Below, in pieces: positions 14,254 to 27,265 of a stretch of DNA of 64,000 bases. The DNA lies in NCBI GenBank assembly GCA_964007475.1, contig OZ023273.1:137365308-137429307 (forward strand), given 5' to 3'. Each line of letters begins with the position of its first letter. Positions within the stretch are counted from its first letter, which is position 1. Under the pieces are notes generated by a model. The model had not been told where the DNA came from, searched no databases, and saw nothing but the letters and a program-made list of their open reading frames with translations. The stretch comes from Hybos culiciformis. Its lineage: Eukaryota; Arthropoda; Insecta; Diptera; Hybotidae. The position numbers and the translations under genes were made by a program.

Positions 14254-15768
14254 GAGCCATTTTCTAGTAGAAATTTTATAAAATTAATTCAATTTTAGTA
14301 AAAAGTCGTTTATAACGATTGAAAAATTAAATTAAATAAGAATATTATTTTATTATAAAAAAAAAAATTAACCTCCAGCAGAAAATGAAACATTATTATT
14401 TTTTTTTGTCTATATAGTTTTAAATGAAAAATATGTAGGAAAATATTGAAACATTTTATTTTATAAGATAACAAAAAATTGGTCAGGTGTATTTCTCACA
14501 CAAAAAGAAAATAGATTTTGTTTTTTACATACAATTTTATGTGGTAAAAAAAATTTATATATTTTTCTTCGTTTCAAAACAATAAATGAAGTTATAGTAA
14601 AAAATCTAATATTATGTTTCTTGTTATTTTTTAAACATAAAATTAAAATTGAAAATTAATTTTTTTTTGTACATAGGTAGGTATTTAATAAAAACCTATT
14701 TCTTGTATGAAATCAACATTGAAATAAAATTTGTTAAATAAAAAGTTAGTAATAGTTACAATATGATAAAGATTTGTTATATTTAATTTTAATTTCAATT
14801 AAAAAACGAAATTAAAAAACTATCCAACTGAGAAATTATATAAACTGTTAAGAAATTTTTATTTAGTATACTTATAGTCTTTATATTAACAAAATAATAT
14901 AAGACTAAACAGACTTTTGAGTATTAAATGGTTGCTCTTAATTTTTACTAGTTATTAAAGTTAGCCTACAAAAAACATAAGCAACCTAATAAATAAACTG
15001 TCGCCGAATAAAAAGTCTGTAGTGTGCGGAAAGTCAAAATAAAACTTCCCTTAAATCAATTAAATTTTCAAAGTCCACACTTATCACTGAATGCAAATTA
15101 TTTTCTATTTTAACAATCTGTTTTATATTACATGATAAAAAAAACTGAAAATAAATGTTTAAAAAAAAATATATGTATAAAATAAAATCCCATTAAGTTA
15201 TTGCACACCACTTATTTATTTTTTATTTATATTTTCCTAAATAAATTTAACCAAAAATTCGATAACAAAAATTGAATTTTTGAAAATTTAATAGATTCAC
15301 ATTTACATCCTGCAATGTGTGTAAAAACCACTAATGAAAATAACCTCAATGCAAAATTTACGATATTTTCACGCATTTTATTGAATTCAAAATCATAAAA
15401 TAAAAATGAATAGTTTTTTTTCTGCTCATGTGTCAAATTGGCGGCTAAATGGATTGACACACTTTTTTAACCTATAAAACCTATGTAATAATAAAAAAAA
15501 ATAGAAAAATGTTATGTTAATACGAATTTATTATAATTGAAAAGGATTTGAAATTAATTTATAGTGAAATTTTAATAAGTTTAATTTATTTAGAAAAATT
15601 TTAAGCTTTAAGAGGATTTATGTAGAGTATAAGGTTTATGTTATGGATGATTGGAAGCTTTGAACTGTACTGAAATTGTTTTTTTTTATGATTATTATGA
15701 TTATGATTTAATTCGATTCTATAAAATAAACAATTTATTATGTTTTAAACATTCTTAACTGCTGAAAG

Positions 15769-15790
15769 TTTTATAAGAGTTTTATAAGAG
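15769..15790. repeat. Tandem duplication, 2 x 11 bp
   Basis: TTTTATAAGAG occurs twice head to tail with no mismatch (15769-15779 and 15780-15790). It is a minor slippage duplication. Confidence 0.8.
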
Positions 15791-17020
15791 TATCGTGATT
15801 TTCATAACGACTTAAAGCGGGAATTCTTGCCCTTTTTGAAAATATAATAAAATCTAAACAAGTTAATAAAAACTTAATATTTAATCAGTCTAATGTCATA
15901 CCGATTCGCGTGAAAATTTTATTATAGTAAAATGTAAAATAATAATATTCAGTGGTGCTTCTTAAAATTGTTTTTTTTTTTTTCAGTAGATTTTACCCCA
16001 CCTACACAATGTGAATATATTTTAAAAAAATTTAAAATTCACTTAAATTGACATACAAAACGCACTGGTGCTTATGAGGATTAATTGCACTGGTGACTTT
16101 TTCCTATTTTAAATAATAAAAAATAAATTATTAATTGCATTATTTATTTTATATTTTATATACATACAATACAACATATACATATAATAATATACGTATA
16201 TAATTTTCAGGCAATACTCTGAATATGTACCTATTCTATATTTTATATAAGTACATAATTATTTACATATAAATATTTTAAATATTTAATTCCATAAAAT
16301 TAAATTGTGTAGGGGGACCTTTTTTTTTTTTTTTTGCAAATTTGTTTGATATTTATGTACATATACATATATTATATTTTTTTTCAATTTTTATTTTTTA
16401 TGCGGCGAAGGTGAATGTCCATTAAAAACATATAATAACTAAAGTTAAATGAGTGTGGGTGTACGATGTTTATGCGATGATAATATTTTTGGGGAGCAAA
16501 CATATGTTAAGCACAGTTCAATTGATTTAAAAAGTTAATATGGATTTAATAAAACACAAATCCTATATTGTGGTTTTGTTTGTTTATCTTTTTTTTATTT
16601 TTCTGGTAAATTGTTTTTTTTTTTTTTGTAACTGGGGGAGTAAAATTGATTGTAAAGGAGTATTATTTTAATTATGTGCTATAAGGATTTTAAGAATTTA
16701 TTTTTTTTCTGTACACTCTTTAGATTTTCTTTTGTTACAGTAAATAATATATATTTTCCCCCCAAAAAAAATTTCATTATCGATTTGAAACAGAAAATTA
16801 AAAATTTTTTCTTCATTTAATGATTAATGCTTCTTTTCATAGTCTCTAATTAAATTTTATTAAGTTTACAAATTTTTGGTTCAATATTAACTTTTCTCGA
16901 TTTGATAAATGAGAAAATCGTGAAAATTTTATTGTTTTTCCCGAAAAAAAGAAAAAAATAAATAATAATAATAATATTAAAAAAAAAAACAATAATAAAA
17001 ATAAAACGAATTCGAAACAC

Positions 17021-17047
<27 letters not shown>
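17021..17047. repeat. (TAA)9 microsatellite
   Basis: Nine uninterrupted TAA units lie inside a longer A/AAT-rich low-complexity patch (about 16960-17090). This would be a polymorphic marker candidate. Confidence 0.9.
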
Positions 17048-17051
<4 letters not shown>

Positions 17052-18210
17052 CATACAGAAAGAAAGCAAAAGTTTCAAAAAAAAAAAAAAAAGTTTAGAA
17101 AAGGAAAAGACGTGATAAGTAAACTAATGAAAATTTTATTTATTAAATCACACGCAATAAATATCTATTGACTATATTTTAGGTCTTTATTTATAAAAGG
17201 GCAGTGATTCATTATTAGAGTTATATATTATACTATTTACACATCATAGTACATTATACATTTTTATGCATTTTTTCTACTTTATTCAACTTGGTAAAAA
17301 AAAAAAAACACAAAATTAAATAAAGTTCGAAAACAAATTTCTTTCACTGCTGTCAATATTTTCATCATCAATGAAATTTTCTATAAATTTGTTCGACACA
17401 AATAATAGTACATATTATGTATATGTATAGTATAGTGTACCAAAATGTTAGACTTTTATTTTCTTTAATACAAAAAAAATAAATAAATGAAAGCTTTTTA
17501 TTTTTGTATGTATGTCAGTACTTACTATATATATACTTTCAAAATTAGTCGCTAAATTAAAAGATTTAGGTGTGCGCATTTATGAATCTACTATGTGAAA
17601 GTTTATATTTAATCATTTTCTTAGTCATGAAATTCTTTACTTTTTTCATTTGATATATTAATGAAATGAAAATAATGAATATAATTTTTCAACATTTTCA
17701 ATATTTATTTTTTTATTTATATTTATTTATTCCTATAGTTTTTTTTTTCTCTATTTATTTTTTGTAATTTTCTCTTGTTGAAATAGCGCAATCAAAATAA
17801 ATAAAAAATTTATTTTTCTTTATAACTAACAGCGCTAATAACTTACACATTATTTACAATGATTGCATATATGTAGTATAAATATATTAAAATTTTTTGT
17901 TATTCATAAATTATTATCATAATGTTAGGTATATAGATTTGTTTTTTTATAACTTTCAATTGTAAAATAACATTGATCAAGATATTTTTTACAAAAAAAA
18001 TATCGAAAAAGATTTATTTTATAAAATACAAGTTTTGAAGACATCTTAATTTAAAATGGAAATTTTTGTTTGATTTAATAATATCAATTACATATACTTG
18101 TTACCAAAGTGATAAATTTATAAGCTAGAAGGCAATAGTGTTTTGGTCAAGCGACTCTGCAAATAAATTAAAGTATATACACAAAGATTTGATTCATTAA
18201 TTTAATCACA

Positions 18211-18415
18211 GTTCTCATAGTCAAAATATCGTCCCGCATCCCTTGATTTAAGCTATAAATTCTTAACTACTGGCAAACGTTTTAAATGACATTCCAAGAT
18301 AAAGTACACAAATGACTTGAGTAAGTGAAAGTTTAAAGTTCGTCTTCAAAACACTTCCAGTCTAAGTGGCTTAACTACATATAAGACATTACATTTCGGT
18401 ACCAGATCTCTCTTT
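18211..18415. other. Local GC-richer island, possible conserved element
   Basis: Hand counts give about 32% G+C across this stretch against about 20% in the surrounding lines, and homopolymer runs are almost absent. Both strands carry stop codons in the frames I checked, so a coding exon across the full island is unlikely. It may be a regulatory element or old, decayed unique sequence. No transposon ends flank it. Confidence 0.25.
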
Positions 18416-20318
18416 TCTTACCTTACGTTTTTAATAAAATTTAATTCATAAAAGTAATAAATTATAATGAATGGTAATGAAAGCCGTAGTGCAAGAAAAA
18501 ATAAAACACATAGTACATATCTGCATACAGTCCAAATTTCCTTTTTATATGGTGAGGAATAAAATAAAAGAAAAATACTTATTCAGAAACGAAAAAAAAA
18601 AACATTGACATTGCGCGTAAAATGAATTTAGCGCGTAAATTTTGTGGTTTATTAAAAAGTTATAGGCATTTTTTTTTTATTTAACTTATATTTTTTATAT
18701 TTAATCTTTTGCAAATAAAATAAATAATAAACATTGTGTTGGTAATAAAATATTAAATAAAATAATAATAAAAAAAAAGAAAAAAACGTTACATGACGTA
18801 TATTGTATATATAGATATATTTTTTTTTTTATTATTTATTTATATAAAATTGAAATTTATGGAAGTGAAAGGATTTCAAAAAACATTTTGTATTTATGGA
18901 TTTTATTTATATACATATATATATTTTTTTATTTCGTATTATCTTGCTATTTAGATATAAAAAAATTTATAAATTTATATGTATTTTTAACAAATTTAAG
19001 GTTATGAATAAAATTGAAAGATTTTTTTATTGTAATTTTTTTATTTATTTGTTCGTAAAAGGGATCAATTTACTTAATATTTTTTTTTAAAATAAAATTT
19101 TATTGTTCTTTTTTTATTTTATTCTATGTTACATGAAGAGTTTATTTGAACTACCTACATTGTAATTGTTTGAAGGGCCGAAGTTCGCTTATTTGTAATT
19201 GATTGATACTATTTTAATTAAAAGTAGCAGAGTTTTTTCAGACTATACACTATCATTACACATTTTCGACGCACGATCAAACAGTTTTAGAAAATTCTAT
19301 TTAATATATTTTACCAAACTATTCTTTCGAACTTACTAACTAATATTATTTTCCGTCACATAATGCGACCTGGTATCGTAATATGATTTCAACAATCAAA
19401 AGAATAATATATGAAGATTACCTGAACAAGCGAAGAAATAATAATATCGACTTTATAATACTAATATTCCTTGAAAATTTCTCATTATTGATTCTGCCTA
19501 TAATTAATAGAACTACTTCACATTTGACTTGACATTATTTGAGAGCCATGTTCTTTAATAATTCACGGCAGAAAACCAAAGATTTCAATAATGAGCGTAT
19601 TTGGAAATTCTTTAGGAAATTGTATTTAAAAGGTGTAATTAGGAAAAACAATAATAAAAATTATTTAATGACTTTTTTTTTTACATCGTAAATATAAAAA
19701 AAATTCAATTCCAACCAGAGCTTTACAAAAATATTTCAAAAAATATGTTATAAACAAAAATATATTTTTAATTACTGCTTCTTTTTTTGTTTCAGAAAGA
19801 AGAACATAATAAAATTTTCTTAATTTTATCGTTAAATGTATTTAATTAAATTTTTAGAGTTTATTAAAATACATCAAAAAAGAAATAAATTTATGGTTAT
19901 TTCATTAATTAATTTTTTTTGTTATTTAAAAATAAAAAAAATTCTTCCAAAATTTAAAACTTATATAAAAATTCTGAAAGTGAGTGTAGTGTAGTAAGAG
20001 TGTTTTTTTTTATTACTGAATAGATTTAAAAATGTTGACATATATTTTTTTATCAAAGTTCAGCACAAGTCATATAATTGAAATGAAACCACTTTAATTT
20101 ACATAAAATTTCATTCGCCCTACTAAATTTTAATAAGCAGAATATTGAATATAAGAAATTGATGGTATAGTTTTTTCATAGTTCAATAAGGAAAACAAAC
20201 AATTATTGAAATCCTTATTTTTTTTTTTTGATTATATTCAATTCTATTACTACAGTTATTGCAAAATTTGCTTCAATGACTTCTACAATGAGAGTTGTCC
20301 TATATAAAATCAATAACT

Positions 20319-20326
20319 AACTATAC
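20319..20326. repeat. Target-site duplication, left copy (AACTATAC)
   Basis: AACTATAC immediately precedes the left terminal repeat and is identical to the 8 bp at 21016-21023 that follow the right terminal repeat. An 8-bp duplication is the hallmark of hAT-superfamily insertion. Confidence 0.95.
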
Positions 20327-20340
20327 CAGGGGTGTCAACG
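20327..20340 (+). repeat. hAT left terminal inverted repeat
   Basis: CAGGGGTGTCAACG pairs with the right end at 21003-21015; over 13 positions only the fourth and the last differ. It is preceded by the 8-bp target duplication. Confidence 0.93.
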
Positions 20341-20375
20341 AATTTTTCTATAAGATCTACTTCGCGCAGTAAAAA

Positions 20376-20920
20376 TCATCTGCGATCTACTTTTTCTAAA
20401 AGTAGGAGTAAAAGGAGAAGGCAATATTTATTGTGTTCGTCTGTTAAATTAGTTCGGTATTTCGACTTTATTATTTTCATTTGTGAAAATGCTCATTCAC
20501 TCAAATATGTCGAACCAAAACAGGCGTATAAATTTTCAGCAAATTTTTTTTACATTCGGATATTTATCTTCTGCTAAATATTTTCAGAATTTATTTTCGA
20601 AAGCTCTTGCTTTAATATAAATATCATTTTGTAAAGTTATAATTTCTGATTCAAGTGTAATATTATCCATATCAAAAATAGTTGAAAGGTTTTTGCTTTA
20701 ATATTGCTATCAAATGGAAACTAATAAATAAAACCACATTATCAAGTTTTTTAAAATCTTCGAAACGGTTACCGAACCCTTCAATAACGTTCTTAATTTC
20801 TTTGATATATTTATTTTTATCATAATTAGTAGAATCAGAACTTTTTAATTGCGCCAACATGTTTGTAAAATTAAATAAATTTTTTTGATTCTTGAAATTG
20901 AAAATTGTAATTTGAAAGGA
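20376..20920 (-). pseudogene. hAT transposase C-terminal fragment (broken)
   Basis: Read on the minus strand, the first block (about 20912-20672) includes NVIEGFGNRFEDFKKLDNVV, matching the conserved 'RFxDFKK' region that precedes the C-terminal dimerisation domain in ZBED5/GTF2IRD2/EPM2AIP1-like hAT transposases. A one-base frameshift near 20672 leads into a frame reading DMDNITLESEIITLQNDIYI, then KYLAEDKYPNVKKIC. Two in-frame TGA codons interrupt this block (20584-20586 and 20536-20538). A second frameshift near 20493-20500 restores AFSQMKIIKSKYRTNLTDEH, the signature of the hATC dimerisation domain, and the frame ends at a TGA at 20376-20378. The BED zinc finger and the catalytic RNase-H-like core are absent. 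It cannot encode active transposase. Homology is assigned from motif memory, not a database search, but the order of motifs is as expected. Confidence 0.92.
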
Positions 20921-20950
20921 AATAAATATCTGAAATATGAATATTTATTG

Positions 20951-20999
20951 GCGATCGACCTAAAATCATTACGCGATCGACCGGTAGATCGCGATCGAC
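20951..20999. repeat. Subterminal GCGATCGAC repeats (3 copies)
   Basis: GCGATCGAC occurs at 20951-20959, 20973-20981 and 20991-20999, within 65 bp of the right terminus. An inverted half-site reading GGTAGATCGCG sits between the second and third copies. Subterminal short repeats like these are usually binding sites for hAT transposase. In the host composition such GC-rich words would be exceedingly rare. Confidence 0.85.
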
Positions 21000-21002
21000 G
21001 CT

Positions 21003-21015
21003 ATTGACACCTCTG
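21003..21015 (-). repeat. hAT right terminal inverted repeat
   Basis: ATTGACACCTCTG is the imperfect inverse of the left end (11 of 13). It is followed directly by the second AACTATAC target duplication. Confidence 0.93.
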
Positions 21016-21023
21016 AACTATAC
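21016..21023. repeat. Target-site duplication, right copy (AACTATAC)
   Basis: It is identical to 20319-20326 and fixes the right boundary of the hAT element at 21015. Confidence 0.95.
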
Positions 21024-23991
21024 ACTTAGTACGTACAATATAGGTCTCTGGTCAAGAAATTATTAGTTTAACTAAAACTTTTTTTTTTAAATATAAATAA
21101 ATTAATGCTTTGGGGTTTTAAATTAAAGGGTTGCTGGTAATATTAATTGCACTGCTATCAAATAAAAATAACTATAATTTGTAGGTTCTCCTTGAAAACG
21201 TTTTTATATTTTTGCTATTCCAATCATTAAGTTTTTTTTCAATCTATTACAAAACATCAAAAAAAAATTAAGTCATTAAACCGCAAATAAGCATGAAACT
21301 CTTTGAATTAAATTGGAACTTATGATTGAATTAACTATCAAATTTACAAAGAGTAGAGTACAAAAAAAAAAAACGCACTTTATCATATTAACCATCAAGG
21401 TTAATTATTGTAATAATTTTATATGAATGTAAGTCATTTACAAATAAAATTTTATTCTATTTACATAAGTAATAAAGTATGCTCTTGAAAATTAATATAT
21501 CTTTTATTTTTTCATATACCCTCTTGCTATACGCTATATATATACATACATAATACATTTTTTTTGCATTGTATTTATAATAATTTTTATATACTTATTG
21601 TTCGCCCTGTAGATTTTATATACGTATCTACAAATCGTTTTACGTACATTGAAAAAAAAAAAAAGAAGAAAAAAGTCTAGTCTCATACTCTTTTAATATC
21701 AAAAAAATATTATATTAGAAATTATTTATTTATGTGTTTATGGCAAAGAAAAAAAAAATTACTCTAAAAATAAGCCATAAAACCATTGTATAATTTTTTT
21801 TCTTTCATGCGTTTCACTTAATGTGGTGAAGTATCATTAGATTTTTCTCTAGTTATTTGTCTGTTGTAAAATTAAAACTTAAATATACTTCAACAAAATA
21901 TATATTATAATGGGGTCATAAAGTTGGTAGTATGGTAAAATTTTGCCAAAAGTTTTATCTATATTAGAAATAATTTTTCAAATTTTAGACTTTCAGAGTT
22001 TAAATGCTTGCATACAATGTATTGTAGATGGTGCTGCAAAATCTCAATAAAATTAGATGGAAGTTGCAATAATATCGTTTCAAATTAGTCTTACTATTAT
22101 CAGATAATATAATCTACAGTAGCCCAGACTTGCATAATTCCAAATTTCAAGAATTTATATATTGTTTCAACCTTGAAGAAGTTTCGAATATTTTTTTCAC
22201 ATAGTTTTGTTGAAATTTTTGTAACTTTTAATACAATTTATATATTATCAAAAATAAGCTTCAAGAGGTTAAATTTGTTTCAAGAAAACTATTTAGGTTT
22301 ATACTATATAATTATGTTAATAAGTGAATATTGCACATACTTAACCTCTTAATTCAAAATTTATAAGTTTTTTTGGTAAATTTGTCAACTACCGACACAT
22401 TTATTGTATTATGTATTGTATATGTAAATATTTAAAATAAATATTAAAATGAATTTTTAATTATAATATTTAATCTGATAGTGAATTTTAATATCTGAGA
22501 TTAGATTATTAGAATTTATACACAGTAAAATGAATTGGAATATATTATATGTATATATAAAATGAATTTTTGTTGTATATGCATCTGAACAAAATTTATC
22601 CAAATAAAGGGAGAGAAAACACTTACATATTTTATAAATTTTGTACCTAACCAGCGTTTAAAATTATAAAATAATACAAAATTTTTAATGAACATAAAAG
22701 TATAGAAAATTTACATTATACTCTGTCTGAACGATGATGCTAAAATAAATTAAGAATGTATAAAGTTTACACATATAATAAAACATAATAATCTGAATAT
22801 AAAATGAAAATATAAGTCCATCATAGATTGAGATATTATTATAATGTGACGATATAAGGGAATTTTATTAAATAAATTTTGTAGAAAGCAACCATCAAAA
22901 CATCAGCATATTATTTAATTGCATTATTATTGAGATAAATAAACATTTATATGTAAAATACTAAGTAAAATAATTTTATTCTACATTATATTATAATATC
23001 TATATGGTACACATATAAAATATTCATTCTTATGTACATTTATACGATGCTTATAATAATTAAAATAAATATTTTTATTATAATAGAGTAGTGAAGTGAC
23101 TGAGATCATAACTGAATCATCTTCAATAATGAATGACTAATTTAGCATAAATTTTTAATTTACTTTCGAAATAAACCATTTAAATTAAAAAAAAAAAAAA
23201 TACAGAAATAATGCTTGAATGAAAAATTATGATATAAATCAACATTATGTTTTTCATTTATTTTATTAATAGCATACAAAAGCCTTTTATGTTAAAAAAA
23301 ATATTTATTATTAAAAAATACCTATTTCACATAAATTTGTAATACATAGAATTTTACGATATCGGATTTCGAATGCATTTGAAAAATTATAAATTTACTG
23401 AACGATAAATGGAATTTGAGTATATTGTAAGTTAACGTTTTGAAATTTGTACTTTCGATGATTCTTCGACATTACTTTTGAGTTCATAAAATATGTTTAA
23501 CTCTATCTTACTTGATAACATGCCATATGTGCATAGTTTTATATTAATCCACCAAATGTTTTCTTTAATTAAATTTTTATGGCGAATTTTATTGCAATGT
23601 TATTTCATTTTTCTTATAAAAATAATAAAGGTAATTATAAGAAAAAAAAATTTCCTATTTGAATGTAATTAATTTCGGAACAAAAGTTTACATATGTTCA
23701 CATGAAAATGATATAGTTAAAAAACATAAGTTATTTAAAATTTGAAAAAAAAAAAAAAAACAATCAAGACATGATATTTTGTAAAGAAAAAAAAAAATTA
23801 TGAAATAATAATTTTTCATAATCATAACTTTGGGGAAAAAGTTTTTTTTTTCTTTGTTTCGTTAGCTTTTTTTTTATTTACTTTTTTTTTTTGCTTTCAA
23901 TGCACAATATTCATGACATAATTTAGTGTTCTACACTTTGTAAAACATATACAAAAAAAAAAAATAAAATAAAATACAAAATTGTCTCCAG

Positions 23992-24038
23992 ACAATTGAA
24001 TTAACTTTAATCAAATTGCGCAATGTTAATTCAATTGT
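23992..24038. repeat. Perfect 14-bp inverted repeat with nested palindromes
   Basis: ACAATTGAATTAAC (23992-24005) is the exact reverse complement of GTTAATTCAATTGT (24025-24038), with a 19-nt loop containing ATTGCGCAAT. Just upstream, ATTGTCTCCAGACAAT (23981-23996) is itself a 7-bp-arm palindrome overlapping the left arm. Just downstream, TTTTGCAAAGCAAAA (24039-24053) is another. Three overlapping dyads in about 75 bp could be a cluster of dimeric transcription-factor sites, a cruciform-prone site or remains of a small foldback element. The stem is shorter than usual for an animal pre-microRNA. Confidence 0.7.
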
Positions 24039-26278
24039 TTTGCAAAGCAAAAAGGTGTACATAGATATACGAAATACATAAGAGCAGAAGAAAAAAAATT
24101 TAATTTATGCAGGAAGAAAGATTTAAAATTGCAAACAACGTATGTACATACTTCCTTGGGAAACATGATTTCAAATTTATATAAGGCTGGGAATTTAATT
24201 ATAGAATTTAAATTTATTAGGATTTAAGAAACATTCATATATGTATTTTTTTTTTATAAAATTAGTAGAAATTCCTTATAACGTCTTATGCTTACATTTT
24301 TCCTTTGCTAAAAATGGTTCGAGTTATGCTAACAATTATTATTTTTTTTTTTTGTTAGGCAGAAAGCCTATATGGAAAGGTTACATACAATATTCACATT
24401 CATAAAGAAAGTTTAATAACTTTATGGTTTTTTTTGTACATTGTAGTAATGTAGTAGATATTAATGATGTTGTAGCATAATATTTATTTTAAATTATTAT
24501 ATTATGATACGCATTATATTTATGTTATAATGTATACTTGTTTATAATAAAATTTTGCTCTTTAAGTATCATTTTCAATTTTTAATTTTTAAGCTATTTA
24601 TAATTAATTTTATGATTACCAGTGCATAAAGACCAATAATTATAAATATATTTAAAATGATATTTTATTAATTTTGTACTTTACAAAAACTACCGGTTTA
24701 CATACATTATAATAAGCCGCCATAACATAATATATGTTAATGAATATATGTACAGAGATTGCATAAATTAATGTACAGGCTAATTTTGTATGTATATCTA
24801 TACTTATATATTTATTTTTATATAGATCAATCATAATGTCAAACTATAAGTAGATATTAATTTAATTTTTTTTTTATTTATTTATTTATGGATTTATTTA
24901 ATTATTGTTATAAATTTAAAATGAAATATTAATTTATTTCGCTTAATATGATTCTTCTATGTATATGCAATATTTAATAAAATATGAATAATAATTAATG
25001 TATGATAATCAGCTACACACTTACTAGACAAATATAGAAATATACGCAACAAATAGAGTCTAGTTTTAGTATTTTCGGTATGTGAACATTTTTCCGAACC
25101 TGAAATATTTTCTTTTTTTTTTAATTCGAATTCTAAAAGTCAAAAATTTTTGTATAATCTAATGATTATAATAATATTCACGCACATAATATTTTTACCG
25201 CAATTTATTGATATAAATATGTTTAATTCACCTATTTCTATTATGGTTACGACGACGTGCTTGTGTCATATTATCTCATATTTCAATAAATACAGCACTA
25301 TTCAATAAATTTTCTGATCAAATAACAAGATGTGAACATTGAATGTGTATATACACATAATACATAGCAATACATATATTTTTAATAATCATAACTTTTA
25401 TGCTATTGCAATTTCTAATATTAAAAATATGTCATAATACTGTCAACTTTGAAAATTTCTTTACAAAAAAATTTTCAAGTCATTATGCATGCAAAATATT
25501 GTATTATTCATTTATAGAGAATTTTGATAATTTTTTTTTTCATATTAAATCACTGATATTTTTGTAAGGCCAAGTATGTTAAAAAAAAAAAAGTAAAAAA
25601 AAAAAACAAAGTTTAAAACAAAAATTTATAAATTCTGTTTTTTTTTTATTTTATTTCCAGAAACAAAAATATATAAAATGCAGTCAGCATTATTTTTGTT
25701 TTTTCTTATGTTTCTAACAACAAAAAAAAAAACTCAGAGTTTATTGAAATAACTTTTGAGTTCTTTGACAAAACACACATAACTATAAACTTTTTAATAA
25801 AAATAAAAAAAAAAAAAATATATGAAAATTTTCAAATTTAATCTTTTTTATAAAAAAAAAAAAAAGAAGAAACTTTTCATATTTGCCGGCAAACTTTACC
25901 TGCACTCTAAATTGCATAGTTCAGTTTTTGTTCCTTTTTTTTTGTATATATAGTTTCATATAAAACTTCTATAATGTCCATAAAATAAGACAAAAAAAAA
26001 TTTTTGCTGCGTTTGAAAAAAAAAAATTATTATAACAACAAAGTTAAATTGAACCAATTTTGGGTATATACCTAGATACATTTTTATCTACATACATATA
26101 ATTTCTATATTTTTTTTCTATCTTTTTTTAAGCTTTTATGTTTTTTTTTCAAAAATTTAATTTTAAAGTTTTTCAATAAAATTTAATTTTAAATTTGTCG
26201 TAAATTATTACGATTTTATGAATAAAATTAAGCTACTACATAAATATTATGATTTTTCTTTCAAAATAAAAAAAATAA

Positions 26279-26295
26279 AAAAATAAATAAATAAA
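26279..26295. repeat. (AAAT)4 microsatellite
   Basis: About four AAAT units lie in a longer A-rich stretch. Similar short (AAAT)n/(TTTA)n tracts occur near 24871 and 34087. Confidence 0.7.
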
Positions 26296-27265
26296 CAGAA
26301 TAAAAATTATTATGTTTTGGATATTGAAAATGGATTTTATTAATTTTTATTTTTTTTCTTTTCGGCATAAAAGTTTATTCAAGCAGAAAATTGTTTCTTC
26401 ACCATTACTTAATAAATGAAAAAAAAATTTTTATAAAATTTTCTATTCAAACACTTAAAAATTGTTTTAAAAGGTTTATTTTTTTTTCTAAGAAATCAAC
26501 AGAGTTTTTATTTTTCGGGTTTGGTTGTTGCTCAAAAAAATATTTTTTCCATTAAATCTTAAGAAACTTTTTCAATAAATTACAAAAAAAAAAAATAAAA
26601 AAATTGGGTCTATATAGTAATTATGAATTATTAAGTCGTTTTAATTGAATTAAAATTTTAAATACTTTTAATTTGAAAAGGTTTCAGTGTATACATATAT
26701 ATGAATAAAAAAAAAACAAAATAAATAAATAGAAGGGAAAATATTCTGGACAAGGTTATAAAAATAAATGACTTTGATTAAAGAATATTATTTTTTTTTT
26801 TAATTTTTCATCTTAATCAAAGTAAATAATTTTGTATAAAATGAAAAAGTTTATTTTTAATAAATTTTTGATAAAATAAAGATAAAATTTTATGAAAAAA
26901 ACAAAAAAATATTTTAAATTAATAATTTGAGATGTATTTTGTGTCTGCGAAGATTTGAAAGGAAAATTTTTTTTCTTCTGCAAACATGTTTTTCATTAGA
27001 AAATTTCTCGCCATTATTTTGATTACATGTTTTTTTGAAAGAAAAAAATTCTATCAGCAAATTTTTACGTCATAAATTTGTTTTTTTCACGTCAGAAATT
27101 ACTGGGAATAAACTAAAATTTATTTTCATGATATTATACCTTACTTATGCAAAAATAAGATAATCTCATAATGTATGTATCTGGAAAATAAATTTCTCTG
27201 CATCTAAGCAATAATGGATTTTTAAAAGTTATGAAAATTCATCAGTATTGCAGAGTGTGCTAAAC

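Larger units (their letters stand above)
10172..20318. other. AT-rich non-coding block, no gene seen
   Basis: The block contains poly(A/T) tracts, a 2 x 23-bp tandem duplication (14209-14253), a 2 x 11-bp duplication (15769-15790), a (TAA)9 microsatellite (17021-17047) and a compositionally distinct island at 18211-18415. A 77-codon minus-strand frame at 15227-15460 has no recognised domain and is of chance length. Nothing else is supportable. Confidence 0.7.
20327..21015 (-). mobile_element. hAT-superfamily DNA transposon, defective 689-bp copy
   Basis: The left end begins CAGGGGTGTCAACG (20327-20340) and the right end is ATTGACACCTCTG (21003-21015). The terminal inverted repeats match at 11 of the first 13 positions and have the CAGGGGTGTCAA form common in hAT elements. 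A perfect 8-bp duplication (AACTATAC) flanks both ends. Near the right end, GCGATCGAC occurs three times (20951, 20973, 20991), typical of subterminal transposase-binding motifs. On the minus strand, between about 20920 and 20376, is a decayed fragment of the transposase C-terminal region. Complete autonomous hAT elements are several kilobases long, so most of the transposase has been deleted. The G+C-rich ends contrast sharply with the host DNA. The element is non-autonomous. The superfamily call is very secure and the family within it is not resolved. Confidence 0.96.
21024..27265. other. AT-rich non-coding block, no gene seen
   Basis: The block contains poly(A/T) tracts and one notable inverted repeat at 23992-24038. 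A 60-codon minus frame at 24652-24834 is of chance length. No splice-bounded exon, RNA gene or transposon end could be supported. Confidence 0.7.
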
